64,000 bases of DNA from NCBI GenBank assembly GCA_023313575.1, contig JAJTTP010000011.1, forward strand, positions 930,001 through 994,000. The letters are read 5' to 3'. A program made the position numbers and the translations under genes. Below, one piece after another: positions 56,359-64,000 of the stretch. The notes under the pieces were generated by a model, which did not search any database, had not been told where the DNA came from, and was given only the letters and a program-made list of their open reading frames with translations. The stretch comes from Eutypella sp. D-1. Its lineage: Eukaryota; Ascomycota; Sordariomycetes; Xylariales; Diatrypaceae. The number at the start of each line of letters is the position of its first letter. Position 1 is the stretch's first letter.

Positions 56359-58560
56359 GAGTCCGCAGGGGTTTGGCCTCGATGGCAAGATGGGAGGGAC
56401 CAAGAAGAATATAGAAATAGGATCGTCAATTCATTCAAGAAGGTGCCGAAGGTGATGATGTCGGCGGTCCCGAGGTCCGGAGGTGTTGGTATCCAAAAGA
56501 GAATAGATACACATTTACTTATGTATATGACATCTAGGGTAGTAATACCTAGCTAGAGCTCTAGGTGCCTAATTATTGAGGTATGGAGGAGTATGGAGTA
56601 GGAATGGAGTGAGGTCACTGAGGTGGAGGAGAAGAAGATAAAAGAACTTCGGGCTACCTTAGTAGCACCCGGAACTTTTTTTCCCTTTCTTTTTCTTTTG
56701 TTTCCTCGTTCCCTTTCCCTTTCCCTTGTATTTTTTTCTTCTGCTTCTTTTCTTCTATAGACTAGTTGAAGATGTGAGAATTTTCGGTAAGTATTAGGTA
56801 GGTATTATACGTCGCATCGCATGATGAGGAAGCCACTTCTGCCGCTACTAGTCACTTTAGTGGATGATGCCCTGTCAGCTAGAAGAGCTTGGGGGGGTTC
56901 TTTGAGGAGGAGGAGAGGGGCATGTTCTAATGAGATGGGTAGGTGGGGTGTGGGAAGGTGCCCCCAGTAGCCGTCGTCGTCCGGATGCCCGGATTCCCGG
57001 GTTCGATATGACCGGGCCCACCTACCATTCAACTGCCCGTCAATCATCAAGGATGGAATAGAAATAGAATGTATTTACGTAGTAGAATAATATGCAGGCA
57101 TTGATTGTCTTACATAATTACTTGCATGCTAATACAATATCTATTTATACCTGTGGATTTGCAGGCCTATGCCTAGGTAGGTATCAGTTGAGTTCGTAGT
57201 GGCTATCACAGATTACCTAAGTACAGGTAACTAGGAAGTATACCTATCAGCCTATACCTAGGTATATTGTACCGAGTGGTTGTCAGTCAGTCTTGATTGT
57301 ATTCATCCGTTATAGACCGGAATGAGAACATTGTCTTATTTCTAAAGGTTAGAGTGACATCACTCATCAATTCTGGCCCTCCCTTTGTATTCATATAGTC
57401 CATGTGAGTCCATGTAGCTGGGCTTATTATGTTGCTGAGTGTGAATAAAGAGGAGCATGGTCAAGTGATTGGATTAGGCCTTTTAGCCCAGCCTCGGAGG
57501 CATGGTAGAATGGTTAAAAGTGTACATGCAACTACCTAAGTGCAACCACCTAAGTACCTACTCCCAATACCCAGGCCACCTGGACAGTCATCAAATGACC
57601 TCCTGGCACTTGACTCCAGATGGATAGATATCAATTAACCACCAAGATCATGGATCACGCTGGATCTGGAGAATGAAGCTGCCGGCTGTTACAGACTAAT
57701 ATGGATACGTACCAGCTGATAGCGCTTGGTAACCTGTCAAAACTTAGGGAGACAGCGGTAACCTTTATCAGTTAGATGTATCTACCGAAGTACTGCAAGG
57801 TTCGTCGTACCTGCCAATTGCCTGCCTAGGAGAACAAGGCCATTTGAGAAAGAAAGAAAGAGCCTTGGAACCTTGGAAGGCATTCTCGGAGGCAACATCA
57901 CCTGAACTCCGAACATTGGTGGAACCTTAAAATACAGCCATAAAAATCTAGGTACCTAGATAGGTACAAAAAGGTACAAAATCAATCCACATACAAGAGT
58001 GGTGTAAACTTGTAGCTGGTAAAGCATACAAAGTACACAAGTGAAGTAGATGAAGTTAGAGAAAGTACCTGAAGTACCTCAACCCTGCGGGCGGACCCTG
58101 GCAGCTGCCTGCGTAGGTGGATTATGGCCCAAGATGGTTTGGTATTGCACCTAAAACTGATCCATTTACGACAACGGCGGCGGCGGGTGCTTTCCTTTCA
58201 ACTACCACCTGGGCACCTGTCTACCGCCTACCACCGCCTACCACTATTGTCTACCACCTACTCAATCCGACGCCGCCAACCTTATCACCATCATCATCAT
58301 CATCATCACCACCACCACCATCGGAATCCTCCTCCTTCTCTTCTTCCCATCACCGCAACTGCACAACTACTTTTTAATCAAAGTGTTGGCAACCACGCTA
58401 ACTACCTACCTATAACTGGTCTTCTGGACTTAACTCTAATTCGTTTTATTCTTGCTTGTCTACCGTACTTGCTACTTATTCTTCCTTGACAATACGCGAA
58501 TAGTCTTCTCCAAACTTCCAGGCTGTAGCGCATTCACGCAGCATTCACACAACCTTCAAG
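56359..58560. other. Divergent intergenic region upstream of ypt1
   Basis: 2.2 kb with several CCTAGGTA/TAGGTA motifs (56797-56809, 57172-57184, 57255-57265, 57948-57967) and an ATC/CAC trinucleotide run at 58285-58320. Pyrimidine-rich DNA precedes the ypt1 start. No gene is seen. Confidence 0.5.
58285..58320. repeat. ATC/ACC trinucleotide microsatellite
   Basis: CATCATCATCATCATCATC grading into ACCACCACCACC, in the ypt1 upstream region. Confidence 0.85.
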
Positions 58561-59868
58561 ATGAATCCCGAGTAGTATGTCACATTCATTCATACCTAGC
58601 TCAGGCTTTTCCCATTGTTGTTCAGTAGTCATATACATCGATGGTCTCAACAATACTAACAAGCATTCACAGAGTATCTCCCGATCCCTAAAATCCCACC
58701 TATTCCGATCTCTTCATTTTCGGCCTTCAGCCTCAGCCTTCACGATGTTGCCATCATAATAAATATAAAAAAACATCAATACCATATCACCATATCACCA
58801 TACCGCCTACTACTTGGCCTTCTACTTCGCCAACATCGATACATGCCCTGTTTTATCTTCGACATCGTCATTCCGGTCTATCCCATCCCATCATGTCCCT
58901 CCATCAAGATTCCCCTTCCGGCCTCCGCCCGGAGACTATAGCCAAACTACGGCAGATATTCGACGACGAGCTCTCTCAACCGAAACTGACCGCCGATATT
59001 GACAGATACGATTATCTCTTCAAGCTTCTCCTCATCGGTGACTCCGGTGTTGGAAAGTCTTGCCTTCTTCTGCGATTCGCCGACGACACCTACACAGAGT
59101 CCTACATCTCCACCATCGGTGTCGACTTCGTACGTAACCTTGTCCCAAAATACCTTCAGGCGAATAAAATGTTATAAAATGTGCAAAATTCAAGGATCTC
59201 TCAGCTGATAATCCATAGAAAATCCGAACTATTGAGTTGGATGGCAAGACGGTGAAGCTACAGATTGTAAGCTTGACCCTCCTCCCCCCCATACCCGCAC
59301 ACCGCACCGCCGATCTTTCTAACTATTCTACTCGCTACAGTGGGACACGGCCGGTCAGGAGCGTTTCCGGACCATCACCTCGTCGTACTACCGCGGTGCT
59401 CACGGTATCTGCGTCGTCTACGACGTCACCGATATGGACAGCTTCAACAACGTCAAGCAGTGGCTGCAGGAGATTGACCGTTACGCTACTGAGGGCGTCA
59501 ACAAGCTTCTGGTGGGCAACAAGAGCGATATGTCGGACAAGAAGGTCGTCGAGTACACAGTCGCCAAGGTACGAGACCCGAACATGCTTCTGCTAAATCC
59601 CGCTTGTGCCCGTTCATCATCCTCGTTATTTGTTCCTTATATACACGGAGATCTGACTTCCCCCTTTTAGGAGTTCGCGGACTCGCTCGGCATCCCCTTC
59701 CTTGAGACCTCGGCCAAGAACGCTTCCAACGTTGAGCAGGCTTTCTTGACCATGGCGCGACAGATCAAGGAGCGCATGGGCTCGCAGGCCACTACCAACA
59801 CCAAGCCCGGTGTTCAGGTCGGCCCTGGTCACAGCGTCTCCAACTCCTCTGGTGGCGGCTGCTGCTAG
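58561..59868 (+). CDS. ypt1: Rab1-type GTPase Ypt1
   Basis: Exons 58561-58571 (11 nt), 59006-59129, 59219-59266, 59341-59568 and 59671-59868 give 202 residues. The tiny first exon ATGAATCCCGA joins to restore [18 protein letters not shown], the canonical fungal Ypt1 start. G-boxes are all present: GDSGVGKS, the effector region TIGVDFKIRTIEL, WDTAGQE, NKSD, ETSAK. The protein ends GGGCC, the double-Cys geranylgeranylation site. Ypt1 directs ER-to-Golgi traffic and autophagy on membranes. Intron 1 is 434 nt and contains an ATG-initiated frame (58893) open into exon 2, which could encode a 37-residue alternative N-terminus; the canonical start is preferred because of the exact MNPEYDYLF match. 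Confidence 0.95.
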
Positions 59869-62110
59869 AGAGCACAACCTCACGACGATACCCCACCCCC
59901 TCGATATGACGGCGTTCTCACATATCTTGATTTTCCTGGCACGGAACAGGCAATGCAGGCATGCGAGGTGGTCAGGATGGCAAGATAGACTACCCTTGAG
60001 TTGTCGCTTTTGACTGCCTATAGACGAATTCATGATCGCTTGGATTTTAAACCCCCCAATCAACGCCGCCGGCTCCTGTCCCGTCGCTATCGTTGTTATT
60101 TTGACTTCCCGGCATGTGTGTGTACTCTACTGAGGTCATCGGATCCCCGGGATCCGACCCCCTTTTATAATGCTCTTACAATAATCATGACGACCGGGGT
60201 TGTATCGTCACCGCCTCCATTCTTTGTGCTATAGTACCTCTGCCACCTCCACGACACGATTATGCGCCACCGTTCCCGGAGAGATTGACTATACAAACCG
60301 GATAGAAGGGGTAGGGGTTTATTATTGGTTGGGGGGAGGGGTTAAGGGACACGATATTCATGGGATTCCTGCCTGCCTTGTTCTCCTTTTTTTCCATTCT
60401 CCCAGGTAGAAGGGGAAGTTTTGACCGAGCTAGGAAAGTAAGTGAACGCGTTACGGCACGGTACGATCGATGTGGTACGTGTATGTGTGTGTGCATGGGT
60501 GTGTGTACCAGGGAGAAGGGGAAGGATGGAGGAAGAAGATGGCAAAGGGGGCAATATCAATGTCCCTCAACTCAGATCGATGAACTTTTTTCGGCAGTTA
60601 CAATTGACAACAAATTGATTTTTTGCTTTTTTTTTCTTTCTCTCTTTCCCCTCTCTTCTCTTGTCTATACGTAGATTTCCCTTCCCCTCATACGCCTCTC
60701 ACCTCTCCGGCTATTAATGGAATGGTTCGATCCTTCGTTTCCGCGGTATCGGGGTAGTCCTATGGTGCCCTGTGGTACGGTACGGTACGGGACCCGCGTG
60801 ATACCCGCGTCGTCTGTTGGAGGTAAAAGGGGGGTGCTTGCGGTGGTTGAATTTGAATAGGGGTAGAGGTAGGTAGAAAGAAGCGTTGGCTCTATTGCTC
60901 CCCTGAAGCTCCCCCCCAACGCAACACATAACCTTACGATGTATTCACTCCAAAAAGAGGAAAATAGAAGAAGCAAACACGCTTTTCTCAGCCCCCGGTC
61001 ACTATCTTCCCAAGGTACTTACGTACATTCACACGTGCGTACGTCCTGCGATATGCTCGGGCGCTGCGTGGTGTCGGCTTGAACTGTATATTATGCTCAT
61101 AATATACATACGTTCTTGTGTTCCGTCCCGCGTGCGCGCCTAGACACTTACATACTTATACGCGGGAGTCGGGTGCGAAAGAAGGGTGTTTACTTACGCC
61201 TACTCGGTCTGCTGACCTTGTAAGTACCTAGCATACGTAGCTTCTTCGTCACATATTGCTGTCCTTGATAAAACCTACACCGTTTTGTACACACAATTGC
61301 AGACCTCCAGATTCCTTCCCTAGAGGGCCGGATCCAGCGTCCGTTGCCCACCACCCCCCCCCCCTCCACCCCCTGGAAAAACCACTGCCGTCCCCTGAAA
61401 GCACCTAAGTGGCGCCGTTAACAGAATTCAGCAGGAGTCACAAGAACTGGCAAAGAACATAGTACGAGAATTCGAGAATGTTTGTATTAAGCGCGTATAG
61501 GAAAGACACAGTCTATTCTTACAAGATGTTAGTACATGGCTTGTGGAGGACGATGAAAACCTCTCGAATGAGCCGGCCGAACAGTATTAAGTTGATACAA
61601 GGTAGTAAGGAGGGCATAAATAATAGTAGAGTAATTCCCTTTTAACCGAGACAGGGATCCTCAACTTCATTGTTGACATTCCGTACTGAAATAATGAAAC
61701 CAGATTTAACGTTCCTAGAGTATAGCGACGAAATGAATCACGGGGTTTCTATTCGAGTACATTAAAGGGGAAGACAGAAAAAATATCAAAATAATGAGGG
61801 CAATCTATGATATGTCTAGGGTGGGTGTTAGGTCTTGGCCCTCAGAAGGGGAAGAGGTCGAGAGAGTCCGCGCAACCCCCAGCACACTCTGGGTCGTATG
61901 AGAATCCTAGATATCTAGACATCTGTCCAGCGATGGGTAGGTCAGGTAGTCAGGTAGTCAGGTAGTCAGGGAAGAAAATGTGAGAAAGTGTAATAGTGTG
62001 ATCGGCGGGCCTCCTACGTCTAGCATCAGAATAACAAGCCTGCGGTAGAGAGGTGCACCCCTGATCCCTGGGCAAGGTTCACTGAAGGGAATGCAAATCC
62101 GGGGTGAGTA
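59869..62110. other. Convergent intergenic region
   Basis: The 2.2 kb between ypt1 and the right-edge gene shows GGTAC repeats (60774-60790), a C-run with CCACCCC (61350-61372), and a GTCAGGTA tandem (61941-61970). Several TTTTT and CTCTC tracts are compatible with 3' UTRs. No gene is recognised. Confidence 0.5.
61941..61970. repeat. Octamer tandem repeat GTCAGGTA
   Basis: 3.75 perfect copies of GTCAGGTA, downstream of the right-edge gene. Confidence 0.9.
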
Positions 62111-64000
62111 TCACGGCTCCGTGCTGAGTCCCAGGAACTTCAGCGCCTTGCGGCTATTCCCCTTTCGGTCCTCCTCGCTCTTATTGAACAGCGGGATGTA
62201 CTTGCGCTCATCGTCCGCGAATTCCCCCTCGTCGTCGTCGTCATCGTCATCAGAGAGTTCAGCGAAGGAGGAGCCCAGCCTCAGCGTTGACCTGTCATCT
62301 GTGGCCAGGTCTCGGCCCAGAAGGTTCATGAGCCTCGCCCGCTGAGTCCGTATCGTCTTAGCGGTCTTGCTGCTCCGCATCGTTTCTGTGAAAGATGACG
62401 CTGACGACATGAGCGGCGACCGCGGCCGCTGGGTTTGTCTAGATCCGGAAGGGAGGCAGAAATGTGGAGAATTACCGTCTTCGTTTTCGTTGCTATGGGG
62501 ATATGAAGCAGTTGGGCCGTGAAATCCCATCATAGCTGCTGCACTGTCGAGCGGCGTATACTGTATGTTCAGGTTGATGAGAGGCGACGGCGAGTGCCCG
62601 AGCATCTTTCCCTTGCGCGAGTTGAGAGTCACTGGCGAAGCCTTTGGTACATCATCTGGTATATAGAATGGCGAGCGCTCGACGAGGATTTTCCAGACTG
62701 AGGAGATCATCGTTGCGATCTCTGACTCTGCCGCAGACGACGTAACCACAAAGTCAGCTTTGGAAAACGAAGGTGACTTAAATAAGCCAGTCCCTGATGC
62801 AGGGTTGGATGGTGTGCACGTGTCAAGCGATTGTTGTCCGGGCCATGGTCTTGGCTCCTCGAGCTTGTCATTTAGGATACCTGCGACCTTGAGAATAACA
62901 TCGCCAACCAGCTCTCGTAACGCGAGAACAGTAGCTAGGTGTTCGGGAGGGTATTCGAGCAAAAGAAACCGAGTTTCCGAGTGGATGGCCATGTATGTCT
63001 CGAGGGATGGGATAATCAACGTCGCTATGAGATGTGGATTCGCTTGCAGATTACTCGCGGCCGGGCCGGAGTAGAGATGCGCATTAGCGGTTTTCAATGC
63101 ATTCGCTATCAAATATCTGAACCCCTTATTAGTACTTGAGCCCGTAGCCCGTCCCATTGCTATCGTGACGTACCTCAAATCAAGCCTTCCACTCTGTGTT
63201 ACGCCATTTGGCTTGGTACCTAATGTTTCCATCGAGCCTCTGAGAGAAGCTACGAAGTCCTTATCCACGCCTTCTTGAGCCCCGATAGCAAGGATCAGGT
63301 CGATTTCCCGTCTACGTATCCCAGAGAAATCCGGCTCCTTGTATCTGAAGACTGGCTGCCAATCCCTCCCGCCTAATTCGGGAGTGAATGGAAAGTCAAG
63401 CTGCCGGGGCGAGGTATTCGCAGAGTAGAAGCAGGCGCGAAGAACCGATCGCAGTGCGTCTTGCACATCGATTACTGTGTGATGTCTTGTTGTGTCTATG
63501 TCGAAGAAACAGCTGCTCGGCAATACGACACGTCGCGGTGTATGATCTGGTGTTGGTGGTTTTATCACCCGAGTTGATGTGCTTGACTGTCGGGACCGGT
63601 TATAGCAGTTTTGAGGGTACTCCCCATGTGACGCGAAAGGATCATACTCGTCTACGTGCGCCCGATGGAAACGCTCCTGTGCTGTCTTGACAGAGGCCTG
63701 AGGTCTTCTGCCTTCGACAGGGGTCGAAGGTTGAGTTGGTGGATTTCTATTGCTCGAGGTCTTGAGCCCAGCCCGATCGCTGGGGCCAAGATCTCGAACT
63801 GGCGTTGCGGCGCGACAAGGGTCTGCTTGGAAATCCCGAAGAATACCGTTTAAGAGCGTATCGGGCTGGGAACCCTGGAAAAGAATAACCATGTCTTCCA
63901 CCCGCGGCAATACGAGGTCCAGTTCCACGCCGTCCCCGCTCGAAAATCCGGTTCCTGGCCTGGGTAATACTTCGAAGGCTTCCGTGTTTATCCTCCCATC
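62111..64000 (-). CDS. Hypothetical protein, 5' end outside the window
   Basis: The frame is open from the window edge at 64000 to a stop at 62111, 629 residues visible; the N-terminus and any earlier exons lie beyond the window. The visible part begins near a hydrophobic acidic motif (VELDLVLPRVEDMVILFQ), then a disordered stretch, then a folded-looking region at about 165-380 with CFFDIDTTRHHTVIDVQDAL, LRYVTIAMGRATGSSTNKG, LIATLIIPSLETYMAIHSE and RFLLLEYPPEHLATVLALRE (each a separate motif). The C-terminus is Ser/Arg-rich with LGSSFAELSDDDDDDDEGEF and ends LKFLGLSTEP. No catalytic motif, signal peptide or membrane segment is seen. I do not recognise a characterised family. Uniform coding bias over 1.9 kb makes it a confident gene. 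Confidence 0.8.
   Translation of the reverse strand, partial: DGRINTEAFEVLPRPGTGFSSGDGVELDLVLPRVEDMVILFQGSQPDTLLNGILRDFQADPCRAATPVRDLGPSDRAGLKTSSNRNPPTQPSTPVEGRRPQASVKTAQERFHRAHVDEYDPFASHGEYPQNCYNRSRQSSTSTRVIKPPTPDHTPRRVVLPSSCFFDIDTTRHHTVIDVQDALRSVLRACFYSANTSPRQLDFPFTPELGGRDWQPVFRYKEPDFSGIRRREIDLILAIGAQEGVDKDFVASLRGSMETLGTKPNGVTQSGRLDLRYVTIAMGRATGSSTNKGFRYLIANALKTANAHLYSGPAASNLQANPHLIATLIIPSLETYMAIHSETRFLLLEYPPEHLATVLALRELVGDVILKVAGILNDKLEEPRPWPGQQSLDTCTPSNPASGTGLFKSPSFSKADFVVTSSAAESEIATMISSVWKILVERSPFYIPDDVPKASPVTLNSRKGKMLGHSPSPLINLNIQYTPLDSAAAMMGFHGPTASYPHSNENEDGNSPHFCLPSGSRQTQRPRSPLMSSASSFTETMRSSKTAKTIRTQRARLMNLLGRDLATDDRSTLRLGSSFAELSDDDDDDDEGEFADDERKYIPLFNKSEEDRKGNSRKALKFLGLSTEP

Noticed and set aside
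56985..57020. CCCGG-GTTCGATATGA-CCGGG hairpin resembling a tRNA T-arm
   Set aside because: The loop is 11 nt rather than 7, and no other tRNA arms are present.

Overview
The window reads as nuclear DNA of a filamentous ascomycete (Pezizomycotina, most likely Sordariomycetes). Genes are mono-cistronic and interrupted by short introns (about 45-65 nt) with GTAAGT-like donors, CTAAC/CTGAC branch sites and AG acceptors. The gene set includes fungal types: a DUF7708-NACHT NLR-like protein, a 2EXR protein, a Puf4-type pumilio protein and a FacC-like carnitine acetyltransferase. All assignments come from reading the sequence and from family knowledge; no database search was run.

I support 15 protein genes. 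Left to right: a HIT zinc-finger protein (257-996, +); a low-complexity hypothetical protein (1961-3484, -); a NACHT NLR-like protein (7548-10919, -) head to head with a Rad5/Rad16-type SNF2-RING helicase (11354-15216, +); a small basic coiled-coil protein (16398-17333, +); ribosomal protein eL15 (18193-19211, +); a Puf4-like pumilio protein with two very long introns (21554-27118, -); the second-largest RNA polymerase III subunit RPC2 (34250-37850, +); a Rad57-type recombinase paralog (38282-40039, -); a single-pass cysteine-rich membrane protein (42167-43631, +); carnitine acetyltransferase (49054-51878, +); a 2EXR protein (52666-54123, -); a probable DUF2358-like protein (55198-56358, -); the Rab1 GTPase Ypt1 (58561-59868, +); and a conserved-looking hypothetical protein running off the right edge (62111->64000, -).

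Most genes are unlinked housekeeping functions: translation, Pol III transcription, recombination, ER-Golgi traffic, acetyl transfer and mRNA control. The accessory-looking part is 7.5-17.3 kb. There an NLR-like gene and a chromatin/DNA-repair-type helicase share a 434-bp divergent promoter, followed by an unrecognised coiled-coil gene. This is the best candidate for an undescribed system, as inference only. Gene density is low, with gene-free stretches of 4.1 kb (3485-7547), 7.1 kb (27119-34249) and 5.4 kb (43632-49053). A palindromic motif, TACCTAGGTA, and its GGTAGGTA derivatives recur in the intergenic DNA and in one intron. I found no convincing tRNA, rRNA, transposon or CRISPR feature.
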